A DNA stretch of 64,000 nucleotides. Source: Rallus limicola. Its lineage: Eukaryota; Chordata; Aves; Gruiformes; Rallidae. Positions 1-11,932 of this stretch are shown one piece after another. The stretch covers positions 13,649,331-13,713,330 of the forward strand of contig JAKCOZ010000003.1 of assembly GCA_022605955.1 (NCBI GenBank), written 5' to 3'. Made by a program: the position numbers and the translations under genes. A model generated the notes under the pieces. The model was not told the DNA's origin. It saw only the letters and a program-made list of their open reading frames with translations, and searched no databases. How positions within the stretch are numbered: the stretch's first letter is position 1; every line of letters begins with the position of its first letter.

Positions 1-1590
1 AGTGACAAGCCAGAAAACATCTCCCAGGCCAAAACTGAAGAAAGAAAACAGTAGTTCCTGTTGAGTAAGAATTGTTGCTTGTTTTGGCAAAGAATATAAC
101 GAAACTTCTTTTTTTTATTTAATCTCTCAAGATATTTAATTTTAGATCTTTTTGAGCTTTTGTTTGAAGTTTGGTTGAAGCCATTTATCCCAAAAGGATT
201 TTTGATACATATTCAGTGACTGAAAACAGGACTGAAATCTGATTCAGTGTTCCCAAATATCATAGAAATGCATTAAATGTCTTATAACTGTCATGATTTT
301 AAGACAAAAATATAGGTAATTAGAAATTATATGTAAATTTAACTTTCACTATTTAGTAATGAAGACACCCTTCACAATGAATTGTGAAGAAAATATGATA
401 ATAAGTGAACTGCTGCCCCAACATCCTGTGAAGTGTTTTAATACCAGGATTATTACATCACAAAACCAAGGAATGAGCAGATGAGAGTGGCTGGTTTTTA
501 GGTGAGTTTTCTAGAGTGGAGAAAGAGCAATTAAAACTAACCATAAACCACTCAAACTACATTAAAACTGTACTTTTATTGCAAAAGAAAGTGTGTCAGT
601 TAAATCCTTACAAGACAAGCACTCTAAGTTTGGAAAAGATCTTCAGAGAGCCAGCAATACTCTCCTCATAAATATAGTTTATTTCAAGAATCCTCCTCTT
701 AGCCTATTTCAAGATTTTATTTCCTGTGAGAATTCAAACTGCCTAAATAACATGTTCGTACATAGTGTGTATCTCAGCTACAGGCATGGTGGATGAATGA
801 GAAGGGCACTGATGTGTAATGTGATGTCAGATTACCATTTTTAATTGCAAACATGTAGGTATATACCCTTTTATCGTGCTTTATTTCTAGGAGCAAAGTG
901 TCATATTACTGTAAATTTGGTTCCATTCTCCATTTTTTTATCACATAGGGTTGAGTATGACTGAAAACCAGGGATAAAGCTATGTCCGTGTAAAGAGGTA
1001 TTCACCTGCTTTGTTCAAAGCTAGAGGTCTCTCAGTTTAACTCACAATGTTTCTACTGCATGTCAGTTTTAGTTCAAAGTTTTTGGAGCAACTCTCTACT
1101 GCCATTTGCTCTCCATTTTAAAATCAGTTTTGGTTAGCTGGCTGATGGTGTGTAACTGGTAGGTAGATAGGGCCTCTACAATTCTGTCACATACATAACA
1201 CACCACTGAATCCTATTTTCTAACCTCCCCTGGCTAATAACAAACCTAGTTTTCTGATAAATGATCACTGTCGCCATTGACCATCTGCCTTTATGCATGG
1301 TTTATAACTTCTTTTTCTATTTCATCTTTCTTTTCATGACCTGACTGTTATCAGTTGCTGAGTTTCCTAAATATTTTGGAAATACATTCCTCTCTGAAAA
1401 AGATACAGGGCTGCTGCCTAAGGAGCATCACAAAAGACAGGATGAGAATCAGTGAGGTGTAGGATTGGCATGATTTACTATATATTTTCTCTCTACTCTA
1501 AAACAGTAATTCAAAACAAATTTTATCTAAATATGTAATTAGGACGTCAGGCATCTAGCTCTGACTGAAAGAAGGAATGCACTAGTGACA
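1..1590. other. unique AT-rich sequence, no gene seen
   Basis: I see no repeat family, coding exon or RNA gene here. A 67-codon open frame at 593-796 has no recognisable motif and is taken as chance. Confidence 0.6.
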
Positions 1591-1925
1591 TCATGAATCA
1601 CTTAAGTTGGAAGAGACCTTTAAGATCATCAAGTCCAATTACAGCCTAACCCTGCCTAGTCCACCTCTAGACGATGTTCTCAAGTGTAACATCTAAAAGA
1701 CTTTTAAATACCTCCAGGGATGGTGACTCCACCACTTCCCTGGGCAGCCTGTTCCAATACTTGACTACCCTTTTAGCAAAGAAATTTTTCCTGACATCTA
1801 ACTTAAATCTTCCCTGATGAAATCTGAAACCATTTCATCTTGTTCTATCACTGGTACATGAGAGGAGAGATGGACCCCAACCTCTCTACAGTCTCTTTGC
1901 AGGCAATTGTAGAGAGTCAGTATCA
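1591..1925 (-). mobile_element. CR1 LINE 3' fragment, old
   Basis: Read on the minus strand this is the 3' part of a CR1 element. The plus strand shows, in order, the tail block (GTTGGAAGAGACCTTTAAGA), the conserved CTGGGCAGCCTGTTCCA block and the TTTTTCCTGACATCTAA block. The element is heavily diverged and 5'-truncated. It fades out near 1925, where the following sequence no longer resembles CR1. Confidence 0.88.
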
Positions 1926-3195
1926 GTTGCCTCCAAAGACTGCCATGGGATTCCTGTCATTGTAGTATATACTCTTCCACTTGAGTGCCCATAATCAGTT
2001 CCTCCAGTTTCTTAGATGTCTTGTGTCTCCACTGATTTTGTTGACTGAAGGCTTTGGAGAATTCTTCCTACAGGAGGAATAGGGAAACACAATAAACCAA
2101 AAGAAAACTAAACAAACCACAACAACAAAAACCCCAAACACACAAACAAAAAAAAAATAAATAAGGAAAACCATGTGGACAATTCTGGACAATAGAAAAT
2201 AGTTATAAATTAGGCTTCAATCAAAGTATTGCTTTGTCAGGTTTGACAGGAATGAATACTAATGTCAAACTAAATTGAGTAAAATATCTTCTTACAATTA
2301 CAGCTGGCTTACATTCTGCCATTTCTATAAGAGATGATTATTCTCAGTTTCTAAAAATGTCCTGGTACACACAGTAGAGAGAAATGACTATCTTGGCATT
2401 TCTGATTTATTTTGAAACCAAAACTACCCAAGGAGTGTTCTCCCTGTAAGTTTTGTACATTTGATAATCTGCTGTCTAGATCTGATAATGCTGGTGACAA
2501 ACAATAATGGTACCAACTTACTCATCCTGACTGCTCAAGGGAACATTCTCAAATGTATCAATTCCTCATTTGAACTGGAAATACTGGGGAAAAATTCAAG
2601 CCTTCAGACCAACATTTCACTTCTTGCTGAATGGCTTCTTCTTTTCATAAGAAAACAGGTCTCTCACTTGTTTTCAGAAACCACAATTTAGAAAAATTCT
2701 TGGAATTCATGGCCAGTGGATTTACTACAGTGGAAGCATCCAGATAGAAAGTAATGCCACAGTTATTTGACCAGCAGCCAAAAATAAGTGGGGGGCGGGG
2801 GGGGGGGGGGGAAGGGAGGAGAGGACGGGTCTTCCACACTAGAGATTTCTGCTGCATCCAAATCTCCACATATTGCTAAAAGCAGTACATATAAATTTGA
2901 AAATTTGTGAAACTGCCATGTGCACCCATACAAACTGCATCCACATGACTTCCTCAAATGAGCAGGGATCTCCTTTCACTCCTTGCTAATCTGAATAGCT
3001 AAATTTTTCAGTCACATTCTTGATAAGACCTATACCCTACCATTTTATCATTCAATGCTGGCAACATAGTTCTAAAAACTATATTAGAAAATGGATAACA
3101 GAATATTAAAATCTTTATCAGTTTAAGGACCTTGGAAATTAAGTTTTCCACCTACTGATTATATATGCATATATAATAAACGTCCCAGCTTGATT
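1926..3195. other. unique sequence with simple-sequence patches
   Basis: No gene seen. It contains an A/C-rich patch near 2120-2165 and the G-tract at 2790-2811. Open frames on the minus strand across 2645-2957 encode proline runs only because they read through the G-tract. Confidence 0.6.
2790..2811 (+). repeat. poly-G tract, possible G-quadruplex
   Basis: A 22-base run of G broken by a single C, followed by further GGG and GGA groups to about 2825. Such a run can in principle form a G-quadruplex on the plus strand. Its exact length may be unreliable because long G runs are error-prone in sequencing. Confidence 0.8.
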
Positions 3196-3203
3196 TCTAT
3201 GAT

Positions 3204-3710
3204 AGAGTCATAGAATGTCTGATGTTGGAAGGGACTTTTAGAGGTCATCTAGTTCGACTCCCCTTGCCAAAACCAGGGACATCATCACTAGATGAGATTG
3301 ATCAGAGCCACATCAAGCCTGACCTTGGATATCTCCAGGGATGGGGCCCTCACTATGTCTCTGGGCAACCTGTTCCAGTGATCTATCACCCTCATATTAA
3401 AGACCTTTTTCCTAACATCCATCCAAATCTCCCCTTTTCTAGTTTAAAACCATTACCTCTTATCCTGCATGCATGTCCTCATGAATAGTTCTTCCCCAGC
3501 TTTCTTACAGGCACCTTTCAGGTACTGGAGCAATGCTATAATGTTCCTGCCGAGCCTTCACTTTTCCAGGCTGAAGAAGCCCAACTCTCTCAGCCCGTCT
3601 TCATAGGACAGGTGCTCCAGCCCTCTGATCTTTTTTGTAGCAGTCCTCTGGATGCACTCCAAGGGTCCATGTCCTTCTTCTGCTGAGGGCTCCAATGCTG
3701 GACACAGCTA
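3204..3710 (-). mobile_element. CR1 LINE 3' fragment, about 500 bp
   Basis: Minus-strand CR1. It runs from the 3' tail (AGAGTCATAGAATG at 3204) through the TCTGGGCAACCTGTTCCAG block to the region encoding the ORF2 C-terminus (CTCTCAGCCCGTCTTCATAG, then GATGCACTCCAAGG). It is 5'-truncated near 3710. Indels and stops remove any coding capacity. Confidence 0.93.
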
Positions 3711-6700
3711 ATTTGAAACATTAGCTATGAATGGCATAATTAGAGATACAAGAAGATGAAAGTTATACAATTTCTTCTGATTTTCAGACTCACATGTTTG
3801 AAATGACAGCATATCTTTCTCAGGTTTGGCTCTTTAAGTTATTTATTCTTTATTCAGATAATGTGAAGTTCTTTTAGAAATTTTGCACAGACACCATTTT
3901 TTTTTTTATAATATAAATAAAATCCTTTTTTTCCTTTTCTTGTCTCTATGCCAGGCCCAATCCAAAGCTCCCTTTCACTCTGTGATGAATCATTGCAAGT
4001 AATTTTGAAAGAAAACTAATGAACTTCCAATAGAAGCTGGTATCACCAATATTTCTGCTGTAAAGTCAACAGTCTTGCCAGTCTAAAACTAAAAAAAATA
4101 GACATTCTAAAACTTAAAAGAAAAAGCAAACAAGCTATAAAACCAAGTACTTAAAAATATAAAAGTATAGTTACTGTGGCTTGTTCTGCTATTATATTTA
4201 GAAATTCAGATTTCTCTTGTATCTTTTATTATTGTAAAGGCTATCAGAAGATGGTGGTGAGTCTGAAGAAAAATGGAAGTTCTATCATTTGATATAGCAC
4301 TCTTCAGTCCAGAGAAGCAAACTAATGGAAGAAGGTGGAAAAAAACTGAAGTGTATATGTCTCACCATATATACATAGCAAGTAAAAAAATTACTGGAAT
4401 TAAAGACATGATAATTTAATTTATGACACAAATATGATTTAGTAAGTGTTTACACATGCAGACATTTTTAATACAGAACTTAAATACTGTATTTTTAATA
4501 CAGTTAATTTGGGTCAACAACTGCAAAGTACAGAAAAAGTTATATACAGCATGTTTTAGATCATTCATTAGGCTGGTAAGCAAACATGCCCTAGTAATAG
4601 ATGACTAAATAATACTAATAATCTATGAATGAGAAGATAAATGGTTTTATATTATATTTGAACTATGTATTCAGAATAAAGTTACACATAATAGATGAGT
4701 AGTAATCAAACTATTTCAATTACAAAATATTTTGAAGGATATAGTAGTTTTTTCTGAGACTTTTTTCCATGGTTTCCTTCAGTCTTTCCAAATTTCTGAT
4801 GCACATCAGAAATACGCCTCTATCAGTGTGTGTTGAGAAAACAGCAAAGATCTCCACAAGATGACAGAAAGTACCTGCATGGCTGTTGCCTGTAAGAGGT
4901 ACCTGGTACCTCCATTTGCTAGGGCTCATCAAACAGCTAGAAGCCAGGTGTCTACAGGCAGCACCTGCTGGCATTTCAGAGGTGCAGGTTGGTGTGAGGA
5001 GTGCAGTAGGGAGACAATGATGATAAAGTACAAGCAACAAAGGCAAGAAATAAAAAAAAAAAATGGTGTGGGTATGATGAGAAGGTTGGAAGATGAGAGG
5101 ATTGGGCTGGTTTTGTCTTTTAGAGACAGATAAATATGCTATCCCAAATAAAGAAACATTGCATGCACAAGATGTTGAGCTTCAGTGCTTCATTTTGGAT
5201 AACTTTCTTAAAACCTCATAAGGACAAGAAGAGATATGCTATATCAGGCTGTAATGAGGCATTGGGTAGATGTTAACATTATCCTTTGGTGTTAGAAATG
5301 CACTGATATGCTCTAAAATACAGTACGAGGGACTATTAGTGGAGCAGGAGCATGTCTCTTTGCTGTAATGAAAATGCAATTTTTTCATCTTTGGAGGATA
5401 GTGGCTGTAGCTCTAAGGAGCTTTGGAGAACACTTGAACACATTTTCAGTGAAAGAGGGAGACAGCAATTAGCAGCAGCTGTGCAAGAAAGAAGCTTACA
5501 TTGACATGTAAAAAATAAGCACCTCTCATTAAAAGAATATTGAACAAGCTGAGCCTGCTAGAGTAAGTAAAATATAGCCACAGTCTATTTTTTATATATA
5601 AAGGTTATTCTAAAACATTTTTTCTCAGGAAAAAAAAAATCACAAGCAGTACAACCAAAACTTTGAATTTTAAGAGCTTTCAAGTTCAGCAGTAGAGATA
5701 CCATATTTTCCTCTAATGGTGTAATGCCTTTCCCCTGCCCAAGCTTAGAACATGTTGAAGGGAGACATGCATGAAGGTTAATTGCTATGCTGATGAGCAA
5801 AATTTCACTATAAATCTACTCATTTCTGGGCTCTGGGTTGCTGAATAAGGATTCCAGGAAGGCCTGAGCTTAGATCTCCTCTCCAAATCCATAATTTCTG
5901 ATGTTACAAGGAACTGTTGAGGGTCTGGGTCTCTCACTTTAAATGTGAATATGGAAGAACGAAGCGGTAGACCTGAGATACCAACTTGGATAGCACCCTA
6001 GGTTAAAACAATGTTGTGGTCTTAGCATTCCTCTTAGGCTAAAAAGTGTCCCAAACATTAACTGTAGGTTCAGGTTGAATGAAGGTAACCTTGAGTGCTC
6101 TGTAGTGTGCCACTGAACAGAAATTGCCAGTGATTTAAGAATTATGTGTTTCTCCTTGACTTTCTACCTTGGTAATAAGGACATTTGGGCAGGATGGAGA
6201 GTTTATTTGCTCTAGTACCTGCTTTCAGAATTGTTTATGTCCTAATTTAAACTCTCATTATACTAATTTCAGGAGCAAACAAGCTTAGAAATAGTTTTGG
6301 GAGCAGATAATTCAGAAGTCCCTGCCCACCAGTTCAGTGCCTGAACTACTCAGCTGCTTCCTCTGTGTTCTTAGTTTATCTCTCTTTGGTCCTAAATATA
6401 ATAATTGATTTTATAATGACTTCCTCCTCCCCCATTGTGATGATGAAGGAATTGGATGGGGCTAAATGTTTGTGGTGAGAGACACAACAGTATTATTTGT
6501 ATTAGCTTCTACCAAAAACTTATTTCTGTGTATGATTTATGTTGTGTTATCCAAAGAACATTTACATCATTTAGACAAATAGTCTCTTCACTTTGACAGA
6601 GATACACAATCCAATTTAAGAAATATGTAATAAATATAAAAAAAACTGTAAAGATATAGATGGGATGAAAAAGAATGCATTTTCTCTGTTATGCTCTTAA

Positions 6701-9700
6701 AAACAGTTTAAATGATACTCCACAAAGGCAGTGACCCTCGCTTCATTAGCATGTTTTTAGAGGGATTAATGGAAGAAAAGAGGAACAGACACTAGAGGAA
6801 CATCAAATTTCCCTATAAATAATTCCTACTAGTTTCTCTGTGCTATGTTACTCTTCAAATTTTATGGCAGAAGGCTGTACTCGTCCTTCACTCCTGTGTT
6901 TCTCTTGTGGGTTTTTTTTCTTTTTCTCTTCTTTTATGAAATGCAAAACACACAGGAGGATGAGTGTGTGTATTTAGATGCCAACTCACATAAAAACCAA
7001 AATGTAAAATTAGCACTTTTGGGAGAAAGCTTCCCTTAACAGACTGCTTTACCTCTCATCCTTTCCATAGCACTGCCATTCACTGTGATATTTGCTGTCA
7101 TTTTCCCAATCAGCAGTGACTTGAAACTGATGGGAAACATAACTGGCAATGATGTGGATTTCTCCTTTGCTTTTGTGTGTGCATACAACTGGGTTTTGTA
7201 ATTTTCCTCCCTTGACAGAACCTTTTTCTGCAGAAAGCAGAGCTAAATGTTATTTTGAACCTCATGAACCTTCTTCAACTTCATTCTGATATGAGATCCT
7301 CAGTCAGCTAGGGTAAACATTGTCACAAATTATTTTAAGTTTATTAGAATTTGTGTGATAAAGGTGTGTAATTCGTTACTGGATGTTTATACAAGAGCAA
7401 TGTGAATATGCTCTTTGTTACTATGTGAAACAGATTTTCTTGGTCAAATTTAAAATTAAAATTGTAATGACTGACCTGACAATAATTCTCAAAATATAAT
7501 TATTTTTAATATGCTAATTAAAGCAGAAAAAATGGTGAAACTGTTGTTGCCTCATTTTTTTCCTAATCTACTTGTTTGAGATGCTCCAATTTAACATGGG
7601 AGAGGTTTAAAACTGTAATTTGAACTTATGAATAAGCTCATGTGCAAGTACATCATCATCGTGCTTTCTTTAAGACACCAGTACTTTCAGAAGTAGACTC
7701 ATTAGTCTCAAAATATCACATGACAGATCACCTAATACAACAGAACTGAAGTACTTTAATCAGAAACCTGTTATATAGATTCGGTCTAGATGGGATTTGG
7801 AGGGACATCAGTGATTATACCATTTTTCTTCTTTTTTTAAAGGAAGAAAAGAGGTGTAATCAAGAGGGTGCAGGTTGTGCATATTGAACACAAGTAATAA
7901 GTTGATACTGTAGTGTCTTTGTAATTAATAGGTTTGCTTACAAATTAACCTAAACATTTGTGTAAGATAAAATTTCTCACTATTGTGTGTTTTCATTTTT
8001 ATGACTTAAAAACACATTTCAAAACATTAATCTTACCTTGTAAGAGCACTTGCTTCCCCCTAACCTAAAATATATGCATTTGGATTTTTTCAAGACCTTC
8101 TTGTACTTCAATTAAACCTGTGCTTTGGCTTCAGATAACAATTTCTTAACTGACCCCATCTGTGTTGAATTCTCCTGAGCAACAGTCTCGTTCAGGGTAC
8201 AGGTATATATGTCAGTTAAAGGAAGGGTTCTCTGCTCCTTTAAGGAAGATGTTCTTTCCTAATGCAGCTGGTGGTGCTCAATCAAGATGTGTCAAGAAGC
8301 TAAAACAGCATTGAACGTGTCAGTTTTTTAGAGAGGGCTAATATTCTTCTAGTTTATGTTGTTAGCTAACTTTTCAGAAGGGCCAGATGAGCATGGTGAA
8401 GGTAGAAGGAAGGTGGTGGGAGCTTGTTCACAGGGGTAGAGGTTGAGGACTGAGCCCAGTCTGGTGATCAGATGGAATAGAATGGTTGTCCTTGGACTGT
8501 CTTCAGTATAAAACTGTCTGCCACAAAAGCTGTTCAGGCAATGTACTGGACTGTAGATAGAATATGTATGAGCTTCAGCCGCTTTCTCTTCTTCTTGAGA
8601 ATGGAAGGAGAAATTGAGAGGCCATCAAGATGGCACCTGTGGTTCAAGCTGTATTTCAGTATGCAGTGAATTAATCTTGGCTTCAAGAACTCATATCTAT
8701 TCCATTTTGTAAATCCAAATGTGTAAAGGCAGATCACTGACATACCTGTTAAGTTTTCTAAAAATGAAGATAAAACAAATAGATTTTAAAAAAACAAAAC
8801 ACAGAATAATTATTTTTTTTCACCAATTCACTTGCTGGAATTCTGAAAAGAGATAATATATTCTTTTGATACTCTTCTTTTGCTTTCATTACCCCAAAGA
8901 ATACATATCTTTTTTGAGTATTTGATGCTGAAATGTGTCTGAGAAAAATCTGAAGATAGGAAAAATAGGTTTCTGTCAATGAACAGAGGCAAGATTGTAA
9001 GTGACAGAAGATATTAATCCTTAGGAATCAATTATGTAAACATTGTTGTATTAGTTCTCCTAATAGTATGTTCAAAATTACTGCTTTTTTTCCTGTAGTA
9101 AGGAATGATAGAAACGTTGCTTTGAAACACCTGCAGACCTGTGGCAGGAGCCACATTCTAGAATACTGCAGGCACTATGGGGCTGCTTCTTGACACTTCT
9201 TAATCCAAGATTTTCAAATTGCTATTGCTTACTTGTCCATTAGATTACCCAGTTGATAGTTTCCTGTTATTGTGTTTTCTAGCATACTTTATATGTATTC
9301 AGAGGAAAGAATAAAAGTTTATGTTTGCAGTTCCTTCATTTGGGGATTACAGACAGGTGGTCATCATGAGTTCCAGATCATGAAATCACCTGTGTTTGAA
9401 AGCCCCTCTTAGAGAACAACTTTGAGGTGAGGTTACTTTTTTCACTGTCTTTGTAGAGACTTACTATCAATCTTGGTGTCACAGGGGGACAAAAGGTTAG
9501 GCAGGGAAACCATTGTTTAGTGCCAGAAGAAACAATCCCTAATTAAAAGGAAGGGAGGCCACAAAGCTAAAGTGAGATTTGAGCTGTTAGAAACCAGCAA
9601 TTGACAAGACAATCACTGTCTTTTTAAGCAATGGTTTCAGGTGATGCTTCCTTAACAACATGAGTGCTACATAATTCTACTTCTAAGTCCTTACAGAAGA

Positions 9701-11540
9701 ATCTGAGGTTACTTTATGTACAATAATGATTGCCTGGTATGTTTTGTAAATATGCCTTTATTTAATGTACTTTTCAGACTTACTAAGAGTTAAGACCAGG
9801 GATAATGATAAATATGTATAAGACTTACAGTTCTAAACATTCTTCATGGTTCTCTTCTGGTAGTTTGGTAATTGTTAATTATATGTTGAATATGCTGATG
9901 TGCTTCTGATGTTTAAAAATCAACGTACCTTTTGCCACCAACTGGACTGAGGTTGGTTTCTTTCATGTGACACTGGGATTTTGGGTGATATTCTTTTTCT
10001 GATTGAAACACTATTTTTAAAATCCTGATTTTAATGCATTCCTATATCTTTATGGTACTTTATTAACCATTATTATCAATTTAGAAAAATTGCTACTCAG
10101 AGAAGACTAAGCATGTTACTACTTATTTCTGCTTGTGAAATGGGTATAGAATTTTTGAATGGAAAATTATATTTTTTAATAATTTTTATTAAGCCCCTGT
10201 TTAAGAGATGCCTTTTATTCAGTCAAAATCCTCCTAGGTTTATTTTTAAGAGTCCTGTTTCACCAAAAAGTCACTTAAAAAGAGATAAAAGTTATTTTAA
10301 AATCTTCCAAACTTGCTAAAAATTGCTACTTAATAAAGAAAAAAATTTTGCTGTCCTATATTGGCTTCCATCATATAGTCTTGATCTTCACTGGAATGCT
10401 GTACTTGTAAATATTAACTAGTATTACTAATCTTTTATCATTAAAGGTAAGTAAGATTTGCCTGCCAATAGACATGAGTTTGGCTGAAATGGAAAAATTA
10501 GGGAAAATATATGAAATGGGTTGAAAGTCTACTGAACAACTGAACTTAATATCATTATTTCCATTCATTATCACATTGCATGACTGAAGGACCATTGACT
10601 TTTTTTAGAAATCAAAACAGAAAAAGCTAATGAAATGCAGCTAAGTTTATCTAAATTAAACCTAAATAATGTAAAATAAAATTATTTTCTGTGTCTTCAC
10701 ATAAATTTCTTTAAAATTATGTGGGTTACATTGGTAATGCATTTTTTCCTCGTCAGCTTTATAACCACTTTCTTGTCATCAAGATAGAAAAATAAAGAAT
10801 GTTGACTTCTATGCTACAAAAAAAGTGACATCTATTTGTATTGCATCGGATACAATGTACAATGAGAGAAGGTAAATTATTCTTACTGTAATAGATTGCA
10901 TTTTCTCTTGGTTCAACAGAGTTAATTGGAAATTGGTTAATTATTTACTTCTGTGCTTAGGGATCCAGCTCTGGAGGCTTCAAAGCTTCTGATGAAGTGG
11001 TTGGAAATTTCAAGGTTAGACTTGGCATCAAAACTATCATCTATAATGGTGATTAAACAAGAATTAGATAGAACGTTTGCCCCAACTGCAACTGCCCCAA
11101 TAGGATGAATAATGAGGAACAAATGTATGGTGTGTATTTGTTATATTTACCTCTATTTCAGTCCTAGCAGTTCTAAGCATACTTTGGCATGTCCTGTTAA
11201 AGTAATTTTGAAATTAAATTTTAGAATTTTTCGAACACCAGCCCCCTCCCCCACATCTATACTTGAATTAAAGAAGAAAAAAACTTAAACAGATTTCCTT
11301 TTTGAGCTGTGAATAAGCACTAGCATTAATGCTCAAATAATTGACCTTGAACAGTCACAGAATATTAGATTACCCTCATCTATTCTAGCTAGTTATTACT
11401 TTATTTTTCTCTTCTGGCATCTAAAATTCAAAAGTGTCTTTTTGTTTGTTTGTTTTTTTCTTTGTTTTAAGTGTAATTGGGTCAACACATGCATTTCTTT
11501 CTATGAACTGTACCACTCACTGATTCTTGCAGCTCTTCTG
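3711..11540. other. long unique AT-rich stretch, no gene seen
   Basis: About 7.8 kb in which I recognise no repeat family or exon. The open frames here (for example 4720-5046 on the minus strand and 4861-5133 on the plus strand) overlap on opposite strands, have no motif and look random. Conserved noncoding elements cannot be judged without alignment. Confidence 0.55.
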
Positions 11541-11738
11541 CAGTACAGGCTGGGTAGAGATAAAATTAAGAGAAGCCTTGAGAAGAGGAACTTCAGGGTG
11601 TTGGTGAATGAGAAGCTCAACATGAACTGGCAATGTACAATTGCAGCCCAGAAAGCCAAACATATCCTGGGCTGCATCAAAAGAAGCATAACCACCAGGT
11701 CAAGGGAGGTGATTGTCCACTTGACTCTGCTGTCATGA
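11442..11738 (+). pseudogene. CR1 ORF2 (reverse transcriptase C-terminal) remnant
   Basis: A 98-codon frame whose last 65 or so residues match the post-catalytic part of CR1 ORF2 (…NFRVLVNEKLNMNWQC…, then IAAQKAKHILGC). The first 33 residues come from upstream non-CR1 DNA. It holds no catalytic motif and is not a host gene. Confidence 0.75.
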
Positions 11739-11932
11739 CACCCCACATAAAGTTTCATGTCCAGGCCTGGGGTTCCCAGTAAAAATAGACTTGAAGTAAA
11801 TCTAGAGGAGGGTCTAAAACATTATCAGAGGGGTGGAGTACCTCCGCTACGAAGACAGGCTGAGAGAATTCATCTTGTTCAACCTGAAGAACAGAAGGCT
11901 CTTGGGACAACTTATCAGAACCTTCCAGTACC
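11541..11932 (+). mobile_element. CR1 LINE fragment lacking its 3' end
   Basis: Plus-strand CR1 covering the C-terminal part of ORF2. The frame at 11442-11738 encodes CR1-like text such as AAQKAKHILGCIKRS and TTRSREVIVHL. The DNA continues past a frameshift into the GAAGACAGGCTGAGAGAATT region and stops near CCTTCCAGTACC. Most CR1 copies are cut at the 5' side and keep the 3' end. This one has lost its 3' UTR and tail, which implies a later deletion. Confidence 0.88.

Noticed and set aside
2645..2957. Proline-rich minus-strand frames
   Set aside because: The proline run is the complement of the poly-G tract. The frames have no other features.
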